Origin: Spirodela intermedia
Lineage: Eukaryota; Streptophyta; Magnoliopsida; Alismatales; Araceae
Direction: 5' to 3'
Assembly: GCA_902729315.2 (NCBI GenBank)
Contig: LR746270.1
Span: forward strand, 3,172,001 to 3,236,000
DNA: 64,000 nucleotides
Made by a program: the position numbers and the translations under genes. Shown one piece after another: positions 38,761 through 51,445 of the stretch. The notes below the pieces were generated by a model that saw nothing but the letters and a program-made list of their open reading frames with translations, was not told where the DNA came from and did no database searches. Every line of letters begins with the position of its first letter. The stretch's first letter is position 1.

Positions 38761-40248
38761 CACAACAACCCATCTATCATTTTAATCATTCACAAAACTT
38801 ACATGTGAAGATTGAGAGTAAGATTATGTGAAGATTATTTACTAATCAACAAAATTCAAAGAGTCATATCCCAAGTTCTAAAGCTGCCCAATTAATCAAG
38901 GAGGGATCAAACCTGTGCAATACATTGAAAACTATAGTTGGGACGCAATTCAACACCAAAAAATAATTTGCATTTCTATTGTAACACTATAATGCTTAAT
39001 TGTCAAATTTTATAATTACATCTCACCCTAGTTAGCAGTGTTATGGGGCAAACCATGGGATACAATCGTACTCTGTTTTATTCACATTTTGAGATGTCTA
39101 GTTGGTCAAGTCGAGCTAATGGACAAGTGAATGCCTTAGTAAGTTGCTAGTTATGTATTTGGTATATGTGTAAAAAATGCAATGTTTGTGGAGATCCAAA
39201 AGTAGAAACATTCGAAAGCAATAGAAATCGGAAATATCTTAAATCAGAATCTCACAACTACATTTGTGCTTCTTTTTTTTTCTTAGGTACTTCAACTCAA
39301 TCAAAGAATAGTTGGTGGGCTCTTATGTGCATATTATGTTGCAATAGTACACATGCCTATTTCCTTACACCTATCTTTTGCACTTTAATTACAGGGTGGT
39401 TGGTGGTCTGTTGAGTGCATATGGTCTCTCTGGAGACAAGCTATTTCTTTCAAAAGCTTAAGATATTGCAAACAGGCTGTTACTTGCCTAGGATTCACTA
39501 TCTAGAATCCCTTACAACAGTATAAATTTGGCACATGGCAATCCACACAATTTTGGATGACTAGTTGAGAGATTGGGAATACTTAATGGAAAATGTGAGG
39601 AACAGTAGAAAAAGGGACAGCTTGAGAATGTTGGTTGGACTTTTGAGAGTCATGGGGTTATTCCCCATATCTGCTAGGGTTTTTTCCAATGTTATTTTGC
39701 TCATTTCTCTCTTCCCATTCTCCCTTGGTGTTTATCTTGTAAACATAATAGACATATGTACATATATATACATATGCACATATATGTATATGTGTATATA
39801 TATACATATATATATATATATGGAGAGAGAGAGAGAGAGAGAAAACTTAAAAGGAAGATGAGGATGTTGTCACTTTCCTTGTTAGCCAATTGTTGTTTAG
39901 AAAAATAGTCACCTTGGATATATCATTGTCATTATGTTATAAACCTAATAGAAACAAAGAAGTAGGGGGATTTCTTAAGAGAGAGAAGGGGGACAGAAGA
40001 AAATGAGATCATTAGCATTTTTAATTAGGAACACTATTATTTAGAGAAGTATAGACATGATGTCTTCAGTATTGTTGTCATCTTTCAAGTCTAATACAAA
40101 GCGAATTGAGACCCACTACCATGTCATTATCACTATTTTGCACATTAAATATAAGGGATAGAGAGAGAGTATAATTATGAGGGTGATCTAATGTTGTTAA
40201 GTAAAAGTATATGTTAAATATAATTACTTATTCAAAAAAACTAAAGAT
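37825..40248. other. Intergenic spacer with AG, CT and AT microsatellites
   Basis: 3' UTR of the methyltransferase gene with a (CT)n run at about 37850-37879, then AT-rich DNA. (AG)n lies at 38726-38758 and 39821-39842, and a TA/CATA-rich stretch at 39755-39822. No gene is supported. Confidence 0.6.
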
Positions 40249-40590
40249 AGGATTATGAAATTGAAGGGTCTTATCCAATGTTCACTTTGTAAATGCAGAG
40301 TTGAAATCAATAAATGTGAAAAATTAATTCAAATCATGCATTCAGAAAATACTTTAGTGAATAGGATTATGAAAATTGAAGAGGCATTATCCAAAGTTCA
40401 CTTTGTAAATCCAAAGTTGAAACCAATCAATGTGAAAAATGAATTCAAATCATGCATTCAGAAAGTACTTCAATGAATAGGATTATGAAAATTGAAGAGG
40501 CATTATCCATAGTGAAATGCAAAGTTAAAACTAATTAATGTGAAAATTTATTTCAAATCAATAATACTTCAATGAATGGGACCTTCAATG
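40249..40590 (+). repeat. Three-copy tandem repeat, unit about 115 bp
   Basis: Units begin AGGATTATGAAAATTGAAGAG at 40249, 40363 and 40479. They contain TTCAAATCATGCATTCAGAA and end with CTTCAATGAAT. The first two copies are very similar; the third has internal deletions. It is non-coding. Confidence 0.9.
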
Positions 40591-41225
40591 AAATTTTTTA
40601 TTTTTATTCAAAACAAATCAATAAAACTAAAGGGGTTGACCTTTGTTTAAAGGGCCAAAGACCAATTAGACCCATCGATATCATGTAAAAAAAATATATA
40701 AAGTTGACCAAAATGAAAGGGGTTGTCTTTTTGCAACCAATTAAAAGATTTGATATAATTCAGTTAGAGCAACTTTAACAAAATGTTGATTTTTATTTCG
40801 TGAGGGTATTCACGAATTTTGCAACAAAGAAGGGCTTCTCTAAAAAAATTGCAACAAAAAAGGTTACACCTCGTAATAACGTAAAATTATTCGAAATAGA
40901 AACCTTTAGCTGGTAAATCCGTATACTAGCATGATAAGGGCATATGTCTAATAATATATTTATCTAGGCCCGGGTTCGTGAACACTTCGCACGTGCTAAT
41001 ATTCAGACCTTGCGGTGAGGCATCGATTAAGCTCACTCTATCATTTAAAAGACGATACTACCCCTCGGGGGCTCTTCAAATAGTTGGCTCCTCCTTCCTG
41101 GCGCCGTCGAGAAAGTCTCGGGAGGTTGCTGCTGCTCGGGAGAAGTAGGGGATCTCCGAGACCAGTCATTGTAGGGGTGGGAAAAGGGGGAGAATTCTAG
41201 GGTTTCCACGCTGGGGAGGCGTAAG
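40591..41225. other. Upstream region of the MRGBP/EAF7-like gene
   Basis: AT-rich DNA giving way after 40970 to GC-richer promoter and leader sequence. No clear TATA box is seen. Confidence 0.45.
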
Positions 41226-43458
41226 ATGGAGGAGCCTTCGGGCGAGGAGGAGGACCAGGATGGCCTCTCCGTGCAGTCGGCAGGCCAGGCACCACCGTCT
41301 TCGGCGTCGTCTCTTCCCAAGGTGTTCTTACGAACCTTCTTAAGATCTGGCAATCTCCACTTTGAATTTCCTTGTCTTTCACATGGTTTTTTATGTTTTT
41401 AAAAAATTTCGGCCTGTAGTTTATTCTTCGGAATTTTCTCAGCAGGAGAACTCTCAGGTCGAACTGGAGTTGAGGGTGTTGGAAGCGCTTGAAATATACC
41501 CTCCCTTTAAATTGCAAGGTCTGTTCCCGTTAATCCTTTCCATGATCATGCCCCCTTCTGGCTTTCGCGTCGATGATTTCGTTCTATACAACGCTGGATA
41601 TTTCCACTCATGTTTTAGGCTCTAATTATTTGAATGACTAAGGGATTTAATTTGGGGCGCGATCACAATAAGGCAAGATTGAATCTATCCATGAATTATA
41701 CACGTTCAAGCATCATCAGCAGAGCCCTTGAGGTCTTGATGTGCTCTGCTATGGCCCAGGATTCTAAGAAAATTAAGATCCTCAAAAATGAAGACTGATA
41801 AGAAATAGAAGAAACAATTATTTTATGAGTTTGATCGTTTGATTTCTAATCTTTGCGAAGCGGGAAATTTTTTTGGCTCCCAAATTATAAACCACTGTTG
41901 GAATTAGCAAATCAAATCAAATCTTGGAACCTGTGAAGAATGCTTGAAGCTCTGATTCACTTAGATGAATTCTAGACCCCATATATGCGGTATTGCGTGT
42001 TTAACTGTAGTTGCATGCAAAGTCTAAGCTGTTAACATGGTCTCCATAGCATTATTGAATTTTTTACCCAAAATTTACATAGAGGTAAAGTGGTGGAGCT
42101 ATAGAGGCTGTACTTATGTTGAATATCCCACCAGTAGATTATCTGCATTGGTTTTGTGTGTATGAAATAAAATCTTATGATTAGTTTTCTATTTCTTACT
42201 CGAACATTTGGGGTTTTCTATATCCACAAAAAAATGCGTTCCTCACTCTATTCTTTGCTGATTCACTCTCTCATATTTTTCATTTTTCTACATTTCAAAC
42301 TTTTTTTTTACAGGTATTCATCGCCACTTTGTTCTCTATGGGCTATTGGAGTTTTTGCAGAAGAGGTTTGTTCCCTTTGACCGGTCTGCTGATCAATGTG
42401 TGGATTATCATAAACAATAGTCCAGGGTCCATGCACATTTTCACGTTATTTTTTGCACTTTTTTGATGCAGCTTTGATCGACAATTTACATCAGATGAGG
42501 TTTTACAGTTACTAGACCGCTTCTTCAATTTAGAAATGCTGGTAATTTGAGAAGACCATTTTCAACCTCTCTTTTCCACGTGCCCATTGTTTTCGTCTTT
42601 GCTGTTAGAATCTTACACGTGTAGTGGATACCTTTTCTGTGACGTGATGTGATGTCAGGCAACACTAATTGGATATTTAATGTCTGGTTATCGATAATCT
42701 AAATAGGAGATTTGCACGAGGACTTAGTTCTTACACGTAATGGGGCTCTTATTTTTTATGGATAATCATTTATTTCTCCTGTCTTGTTATTTCATTTATT
42801 TTTGGGGATTATCATTGATTACGGAACTTCACATGTCGCTGAGGGAGGAGGACGTTTAACATCCTTGTCTTTCTGGGTTTTGGCAAGAAAACCTATTCAG
42901 AAGATTGATGTTGGCGCTTGATAGCTCGTGTTGTGAACCAAATGAATCCTTACAGGAATGATGAATAGGAGCGCTCAAATGCAACCATAGATTACTTTAG
43001 AAATGTAGTGGTCCACACCCAACAAAAATATTAACATAGGCCAACCCCTCCAACTCCCTCCCCCCAGATTAGTCCCCCCATTGCTTGTATATATCTACCA
43101 GATTTGGCAAGCATTCCCCCGCCATTAAAAGTGAAGGTATTACTCGAGTCTGCAAGTTTATAGGATAAATCTTTGTTTTTGAACGAATTAACCACTTAGT
43201 TTTCCTCGTATTTCTACTGTTAGTCCGACCTTGTACTCACGAGACTGAATCGCAGAGGCTTGATGCAGGTTTATTAGTCTTTTGAATTGATTCCGTCCTG
43301 ATATTGACTTGCCCTTGCCTTGCCTTGCCTTGCCTTGCCTTGCCTTGCCTTGCCTTTTATCGTAAAACCAGAGGCCTGATGAAGAGGAGACAGAGCCTCT
43401 GGACCACGGAGAAGAATTTTCCCTACCACAGAGCTTTTTCATCAAAGAAGAACCCTAA
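41226..43458 (+). CDS. EAF7: MRGBP/EAF7-like small chromatin protein (NuA4 subunit type)
   Basis: Five exons, 41226-41321, 41443-41518, 42314-42365, 42472-42541 and 43372-43458, sum in phase to 126 residues. The N-terminus is acidic and Ser-rich. The core contains LRVLEALEIYPPFKLQGIHRH, FVLYGLLEFLQKR and SDEVLQLLDRFFNLEMLRPD. The C-terminus has GEEFSLPQSFFIKEE. This matches the EAF7/MRGBP family, the small subunit that pairs with the MRG15-type chromodomain protein in NuA4 histone acetyltransferase, and the plant homologues are of similar size. The second exon can start at either of two adjacent CAG acceptors. The last intron ends in a TTGCC pentamer array. Confidence 0.85.
43314..43356 (+). 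repeat. (CCTTG)n pentanucleotide microsatellite at a splice acceptor
   Basis: About eight near-perfect CCTTG units in the last intron of the EAF7-like gene, ending about 15 bp before its AG. The array probably supplies the polypyrimidine-like tract. Confidence 0.9.
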
Positions 43459-44408
43459 CTGCCAGCTCGAGGTACCCTTGCTTCCAAAGTTTTGCATCAA
43501 ATGCTGAATCTTTCTTCTCAGTTGGCGATTCTGTTTATATCAATGGATTGACGGGCAATCCAGAGAAAAAACGGTGATGATCGCTGGGACTCCCCTGCTT
43601 ATATGCACAATCTATGACTGATTATTTTTGTGGAAATCTCCCCGTGAAATCCTTCACCTCCTTTGGGAAACATTTCAGATCACTTAAGAATGTATTTTCA
43701 GATTTTATTTTTTTTCTTTACAGAATGAAACAGATCAGAAAATGTCAGTCAAATTTGTCCCATGATTCTTCAACACTTATTTTCCAAAAGTACTCCTACC
43801 TAAGCTCTGCCCAAATCTTCTGTGAAAACACTTTTTTTTTATTTAAAAAAAAAAAAACTACGTTCGCAGACAATTTTTTCACTAAAATGAAGAATAGAAA
43901 AGCATTCCTGTATAATTTATTTCCCGAGCATCTTGTCTAATTATCTAATGCGTTGATATAAATTCCATTCAAACCTTGTTTGACATTAAACCGCAGAACA
44001 CGAAGAAATCCTGTCAAGTTTGATGCTTGACTTGAAGACTTTTTTCTTTCTGAAGTACTTGGTTTAAACGGTGGCCCTAATTATTGCACTAGTTCATGAG
44101 CTTTACCCGGTATATTTATTGATTCTAGATTTTTCCTACAGATTGCTGCGTTTTCCACTGGCAACTGCGATCTCATCACATCCCCGTCTTTTTTTGTTAA
44201 TTTCTCATAAAAGACCTTTCGAAGTGAATGATGGCTTAATTTCTCATAAGTATATGCTCACAAAAGGAAGGCCTCTGGTGTCGACAGTGTGTTATTATCA
44301 TCTGGCTCTCTTTCTAGTTCGGTGCTTTTGTGAGGAAACACGTGTGCATATATATATATGTATGTAATAATATAACGAAGACTGTCTGCCTACTTATTAT
44401 GCTGCGTC

Positions 44409-44447
<39 letters not shown>

Positions 44448-44825
44448 AAAGTGTAGCCACAGAGGACCATTGGAACCCATTGAGGAAATCCGTACCAAGG
44501 ATGCAATTTCTCTCAAGGTGCTCAGAAAAGGGAAACATATGCAGCGTGTTATTGAGCATCCATGGATAGAAACTGTTGCAGAGAATCTCATTATTGCCGG
44601 CAACAGGAACAGGAATAGATACACCAGCTGGAATCAATTGGGAGGAGCAAACACGCCCAAAAAAAAAAAGGCCAGTTGTCAAAAGAGGGCTGGCTCTTCA
44701 CTGGCCTTCTACATGGGTTCCCACTGCTGCTTCAAGTTTAGAGGAAGGGGGGAAGAGCCATGAAGATTCAACATGGGAGGGTTGATTGAAATCAGAAGAA
44801 GAAGAAGAAGAAGAAGAAGAAGAAG
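43459..44825. other. Convergent spacer with (AG)n and (GAA)n
   Basis: 3' regions of the EAF7-like (+) and MPP-beta (-) genes. A pure (AG)n run lies at 44411-44446. An (AAG)n run at about 44794-44825 abuts the MPP-beta stop codon and would sit at the start of its 3' UTR. Confidence 0.7.
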
Positions 44826-46582
44826 CTAGTATCGGTTCAAGTAGGTCCTGCGCCGGAACCAGTTGTAGTCTGGGAGGCTCTGGATTGGGCCCATGGCTGC
44901 AATCGCAATGTCCTGTTGATTTCCACAAGGATTGGAGGATCAGTGAGAAAGATATGTAGTAAGTGAAGATGCAGTCCATGAGATTATGAAAGATTAGGCA
45001 GAATTTCCTCCCCCCCCCGAATGCATTCATGCAACACCTACGATTAGATGATGCATGCGGTCCATGCATATTAGATGGATCATTTGTTGATAATTGTGTT
45101 CATTATGGCACCTACCATTAGATGATGCGGTGATGAAATGATGAAAGAGTAGGCAGTGTTATTTCCCCAACTGTGTTCATATTAGATGATGCAGCAATCA
45201 AATCATGAAAGATTTAGCACAATTGGCAACGAAATTATGAGAGATTTCACGGATTATTTGCTTCCAATTGCGTTTATATATTGGCACCTATGATTAGATG
45301 ATGCAGGGATCGCATAATCATGAAAGATTAGGCAGAATTATTTCCCCAACTGTGTTCATATTAGATGATGCAGCAACGAAATCATTAAAGATCGGGCAGA
45401 TTATTTGCTCTCAATTGTGTCATATAATAACACCTATAATCAGGTGATGTGGTGATGAAATGATGAGAGATTTCACGGGATTATTTGCTTCCAATTGCGT
45501 TCATATACTGACACCTATAACTAGATGTTGCAGGGATGACATAATCATGAAAGATTAGACACGATATGTGTTTCCTATAATTAGATGATGCACAACTGAA
45601 ATAATGAATGATTAGACCACTTCTTCTCCTCCTTTCCATATGAACACAGATTAATTTTAGATGATCCATCAATGGCATCATGCAAGACTAAACTGATTAT
45701 TCGGTTCGATCTGTGTTCATAGAACACCGTGGCGACAGACTAATAAAAGATTAGGCAAAAAAAAAAAAAAAAAAAATCTTCTTGTGTTCATATAACCGGT
45801 GTTAGGGGTAAGATCAGCCCAATCTTTTCTTTATCTAGGACCAGTCCTTAAAATCTAAGTCCAGAGAGAAAGAAAAATGGCATGCCCATGTGCAATCTCG
45901 CTCATTCATCAATGCTGCCATAATCGATGGTCGACAGGAAGAAAAGGACCAACCTGATCAAAGATGAAGCGATTTGCCACGCGCTTCACTGTGCTGGCAT
46001 CAACTGCATCAATCCTCGCAAATAATTCGGCAATTGGAAGTCGCCGGCCGTAGGTGAGTAGCTGCAAACGAGAGATCAAGAGGCATGTGAATATGAGTTG
46101 GGGTAATCCATTGGGCAGTGTTGATCTGATCATTGGGATGATGAGTTAGCCGACCTGGCGACCAATGTCCTCTGCCACAGCACTGGTGCCATCGATGTGA
46201 AGCTGGAGAGAGGATTTCAGCTGCAAGAATGGAAGCAGTGCGATGCGGAGGGATCAGAAATCTCCTAGCAGAATCTTCTTTCGAGGGTTTATTTTGTTTT
46301 CTTGATCTTATCCATGCTTGTTCGCCAAACAAGATTCTTCCTGTGCTCCATTTTTAGTTATTTAAATAATAATATTAATCAAATAAGGGTCATTCTTTAT
46401 CTACCAGACAAAATCATATGTGCCCAGAATCCTCGATGTGGTGAAGAAAAATATAATCGGCAAGATCATGTTCTCCCAAGAGGTGCCACCAAGCTGTAAG
46501 TCATTGAAGATCCGTGACCACCATACAATGTCTGAGTTTGATCGATGAATATATAGAAACTGTGAAAAATGCAGAGGTGGAT

Positions 46583-46626
<44 letters not shown>

Positions 46627-49600
46627 CCAGTCCTCGTTCCATTCAACTGGTGTCCCCATAGACTCTATAGAAGTGGGTCAGTACGTTCTGACTAGAGGAT
46701 ACAGGCATAGGATTTGAACACGTTGACCAAATCTTACAACTAGAGGGTGGGTTTAATGACTTTTGTTGGATAGAATAATAAGAAAGGCAACGCATAATTT
46801 TAGAAGCCTCTAGCACCCAGTTCTTTGACCTAGTTGAGGACCAGTAGAAGATGAAGAGGGCTCAACATGCAGAATCATAGCACTTCAGTTGGTTGGATAC
46901 CACTCATTAATGGTCAAAGGTTTGACCGTGGAAGTTCAGTAGTATAACAGCAAAAAGACTCTCATAAAAGCCTAAACTGTTCATCAGCTGCTCTCTCCCA
47001 CAGTTTAGAAATATAAAAGCCTAAAATAAATAAAAATGTACGACAAACCCAAGAAAATAATATGCACACAAGAGGTACCTGGTTACGGGCACGGGTAACA
47101 TCGGCATCGGAAACTCGGTAAGAGAGCTTGCTTATCTCGTACATTATCGCATATGCCAGGTCATCCAAGCAGTCAGGCTGAAACAGACTTGAAACCACAT
47201 GAGATGCATGTTGAAGCCCAAAGCTTGCATTGAATCGTACGATGAGGGTATTCTAGTAAGCCGAAAAAGTAACCAAAGCAGTGTAGAAGACCAAGAGAAA
47301 AAGGTTTTCACAGATTCACACTGAGTAACCAAAGCACGATTTTCACAGTTCCATATTGGATAAAGCTATATGCATTGCTAATTACCCTACGAATCCTGAA
47401 ATGAAACAGAAGGCTATTGCACCTCTTCTTGGGGTACCAAAAGACAAATAGCATGTAGAAGCGGGATTCCAGTATTAAATCGAAAAATAAAGTAAAATAT
47501 TTTATGTATGGGTGCGGCACATATATATATATATATATATGTCTACAATATATAACTCACAAATGCGAATCTATTGGTTTCAAAGAAAAATTATTTGGGT
47601 TCTTTAAGTGATGTTGAGTTTGTGAGCAAGCGAAGTTTATCAAAAAACAAAAATAAATGTAATTTACTTAGAGGATCTAATCAACCAGAAAAAAATAAAA
47701 TGGAAAACATTCATTATAGTGGAAAGCATTAAATGTGGGTCTCACAACGGGGAATTGGGGTGGGGAGTCGGGGAGAGAGGAGCTCACAATGCACAAAAAG
47801 CTAGTTATTCTCTGACAAGACTAAGAGCAAAAAGCTAGAACCTGCATTGTCAAATAATCATCACAATCCCATCATATACAACATATGGAATCATGTCTCA
47901 TATGCCATCCATTGACAAGCTCTACCAAAAAAGTAATGAATCTTAACGCCACTGAGAAATATAGAACATCAGCCTATCAAGATCACGATAAAGAACATGT
48001 CATAACGAACAGCCTTTGAGAAGTCAATAGAAAGCCACTCAGAATTTTGCAACACCATCATTTTGAACAAGTAAATTATGAACCTAAACAAGATTCCACT
48101 AACCTTGGCGATGGCATAGACACCAAATAGACCAGTATCTTTGTAGTTGGTATTAAAAGCCATCATGCTGTCTGCAATATCATTGATTGCGATCCTTTGG
48201 ACAAGCTCTGATCTGTTTAGGATGCATGAACAAAAAATTAGGTCACGAATAATAAATAAAATCGTGGCGTTACACTCAGAATCTTCATTTAAATATCTGA
48301 AACGGATAGTGGGTGTCAACCATAGATTACCCCTTCAGGAAAGGGAGAAAGGAAGCAGCATCAATGGTTTCAGCGGAACGGAAGTATGATATGAAGGTTA
48401 AAATGAATCAAATGACATAACCCACCCCATGTGTTTCCCTCCACCAGCATTCTTATTCCAGGATCCAAGCATGGATTGCATCACCATCAAAGCAATGGAA
48501 TCTGGATCTGTCCAAGAAGCCCCATTGAATGCGACAGCAAATTGTGCAAGCGGAACATCATCATCTATTATGCGGACCTGATATGCCACGAAATTGAGTC
48601 AGAGAGGAAATTAGCTAAAGATAGAATCCCTAGTACAAAATATGACAATGTCCATCAGTTGGAATAAGCTATTCATACCTCCGAACCAGTAAAAAAGGCC
48701 GGCTCTTTGGCAACTAATTGTGACGCTGTTGTAGGATTATCTGAAAGTTTTGTAAACAGCTTTTCCACTTGGCCGACAATGTCTTCATGTTTAACAGCAC
48801 CAGCCGCAGAGATGACCTGAAAGAAGATAAGAAAAAAGGAGAAATTTTTCGACACACCATCAGAAGACAGTGATTAATACAGAGTCTCAGTGAATCTCAA
48901 ACTAGCTTCTTCAAGTGGGAATTTTCGTATAATATCAGAAGCCACACAGTACCATCCGAGGGGCAGTATAATGAGATGAAATGTAGTCCTTCAGGTGCTG
49001 CTGGGTGATGGTCTTGATATTCTGCGCAGGGCCCAGTATTGTCCGGCCCAAAGGAGTGTATTGGAAAGCAGTTGCGTGCAAATGGTCAAAGATAACTTCC
49101 TCAGCTTGTCCCTCCACCTAAAGGAAAAACAAAACATCACAATATTAACTTTCCCACTCCTTGCTTCCATCTACATTGCCTCTATGAGATGTCGATTTTG
49201 TATTAATCACTAAGAGCCAAGATGGGGTCTGATAAATAAATATTATTGTCTTAAATTTCCGTTCGAGGATAAAATCAAAAGAATAGATGATAAAAGTTTT
49301 CACTATTGCACAGAAAGGCAAAGAAAGGGACGCGCTATCAGTTTGATAACTGCATAATCTGCGATCGAGTCATCTAATGGAACTGTTTATTTAAAACGCG
49401 GAGGGGTATTTGAAAATGACGCCAAGGAATCTAGTTTTCGCACCCAGCCGAGAAAAGACGGGAAATAAATGAATGAATTTCTACCTCTTCCATCTCACGG
49501 AGAATAACATCCCGTTCACGATTGATGCGAGCTTCGCTAAAACTCGAGTTCTGCAGGATGTCAGCAAGGATCTCCAGCGCCTTGGGCACATCCTCAGCCG

Positions 49601-50156
49601 TGACCTTGGCGTAGTACGTCGTCTGCTCTCTGGACGTGTAGGCGTTCAGATGACCACCCATGTTCTCGATCTCCTCCTCCAGCTGCCTCACCGTCCGGCT
49701 CTCAGTCCCCTTGAAGATCATGTGTTCCAGGAAGTGAGCGGTCCCGTTGGTCTCCTCGGTCTCGAACCGGCTACCGGCGTCGATCCACACCCCGACGGTG
49801 GCCGTTCGCGACGCGAGGGTGGACTCGGTGGCGACCCGGAGGCCGCTGGCGAGCGTGGTGACGCGAGTCTCCGGCGCGGAGAGGATGGTGGTGTGGTCGG
49901 CGAGGACCGGGTGCGGCGAAGCGTACCGGAGGAATCGTGGATCAGGATCGTCGACGCGCTTGATCTTGGAGCGCACAGCCTCTGCGAGCCGATCGTAGGG
50001 CATGACCACGCGGCCGGAGGGCGCGTAGGGGAGGTCGGATTCCGCCGGGGAGACGAGCGCGGTGGAGGCGGATCGAGCGGCCTGGTAGTGGAAGGCGGAG
50101 CTCGGGCAGATCCTCCGCTGCCGCCGGGCGATGGCGAGGAGGTGGCGGATCCCCAT
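44826..50156 (-). CDS. MPPB: Mitochondrial processing peptidase subunit beta
   Basis: Nine minus-strand exons: 50156-49485, 49117-48953, 48816-48679, 48577-48426, 48212-48104, 47177-47079, 46220-46155, 46061-45954 and 44912-44826, all GT-AG and in phase, give 531 residues. The N-terminus ([15 protein letters not shown]) is a basic presequence. The catalytic zinc site is intact: HxxEH at His141-Glu144-His145, with the distal ligand Glu221, 76 residues on. Family blocks [25 protein letters not shown] and [14 protein letters not shown] follow. MPP-beta is the catalytic subunit that cleaves presequences; in plants it is also core protein 1 of complex III. An in-frame ATG 24 codons upstream would add an acidic extension and is not preferred. 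The last intron holds a repeat array. Confidence 0.96.
45040..45760. repeat. Irregular tandem repeat in MPP-beta intron, unit about 60-80 bp
   Basis: Words ATTAGATGATGCAG, ATCATGAAAGATTAGGCAGA and TTGCTTCCAATTGCGTTCATA recur about nine times between the last two exons. Anchors lie near 45042, 45117, 45181, 45292, 45360, 45436, 45518, 45578 and 45656. A copy of one segment also occurs at 57472-57551. Confidence 0.85.
46585..46622 (+). repeat. (AG)n microsatellite in MPP-beta intron
   Basis: Pure AG run in the 0.86-kb intron between the exons at 47079 and 46220. Confidence 0.9.
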
Positions 50157-50985
50157 TCTCACCGATGCCTCTTCGTCCTCTTCCTCTGCAAGCTCTAGGG
50201 TTTCCTGCGACGCAAGGGGAGCGGCCACCGGCGCAGAGATAGGGGAGAAAAAAGAAGAGAGAGAGAGAGGTCAGCGCAGGGCGAAGAGTCAAGAATCCGA
50301 AGTCCTCTTATCGGATCTAAATCAGTCCGATACTCAATTCGAGAACCGAAAGAGGTGGGATACGATAGTTTGGGCTGTTAACGGGCCAAAGTAAGAGTCT
50401 CTCTCCATCTCTATCTCTATCTCTCGCTCTCCTTGTCGCTCTCTCTACATATCCATCTCTATCTCTATTTCTCCACATATCCCTCTCTATCTCTCTCTCA
50501 CTCTCTCTCCATCTGTATCTCTCTCTCTCTCTACATATCCTTCTATATCCCTCTCTCTCTATCGATACAACAGACACCAATGAAAGCAAGAAATAATTGT
50601 ATCATCGGATTTATGTTATTAAGAATTAAATTTCATAGGATATTTCATTAGGTTGGAGTTTTAGGCATCCACATAAACCATACACTTGATGTCATTAACA
50701 CAGAGGAACAAAGAGCAAGGAAGGTGGTGAAGGAATACCCAGAAGAAAGGGATGCCATGATGTAAGACGTCACTATAAAATACAAGGACTTTTTTAAAAA
50801 AATGCTCACATGTATGACTTTCAACATAAGATTCAGGTAATTAGACCCAAAACTTCAAAGAAAATGTGTTGGATTTATAAGAATTTAATACTTCTAATTT
50901 TATTTGTTTCAATCGTATTTTTGTTGACATATATTTTCTTTAACAATAATTTGAATAAATTTTGACCTAATTAAAAAGGTTGGAA
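50157..50985. other. MPP-beta upstream region with CT-rich low complexity
   Basis: Leader and promoter of MPP-beta, then about 180 bp of CTCTCTAT/ATCT-type low-complexity sequence (50398-50565) and AT-rich DNA. No gene is seen. Confidence 0.55.
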
Positions 50986-51445
50986 TATAGGATTCAAGGT
51001 CAATTTTCTGATACTTGTGGATTCTGATACTTATATATTAAAGCAACTATTATAATTTCAAAACCATTTTCTAATACTTGTGGATTCAAGCAAAAAGCCA
51101 TTTTTTGATACTTGTGGATTAAAACAACTTCTATGGATTCAAAGTCATTTTTTGATACTTGTGGATTTAAGTAACCTTTGTGGATTCAAAGCCATTTTTC
51201 GATATATGTGGATTTAAGTAACCTCTGTGGATTCAAAGATATTCTTTGATACTTATAGATTCAAGTAACCTTTGTAGATTCAAAGTTATTCTTTGATACT
51301 TGTGGATCCAAGTAACCTCTATGGATTCAAAATTTTTATTTGATACTTGTGGATTCAAAGTCATTCCTTTGTAGATTCAAAATTATTTTCTGATACTTGT
51401 GGATTCAAACAAACTATGTGGATTTAAGGATTGAGATTTTTTATG
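50985..51445 (+). repeat. GTGGATTCAA minisatellite array
   Basis: Words TTTGATACTTGTGGATTCAA and TAACCTTTGTGGATTCAAAG alternate about eight times with a period of roughly 50-55 bp. Related words recur at 60520-60720 inside a candidate LTR. Confidence 0.85.

Noticed and set aside
45040-45760. Could the spaced repeats be a CRISPR array?
   Set aside because: Units are degenerate, unevenly spaced and lie in a plant intron.
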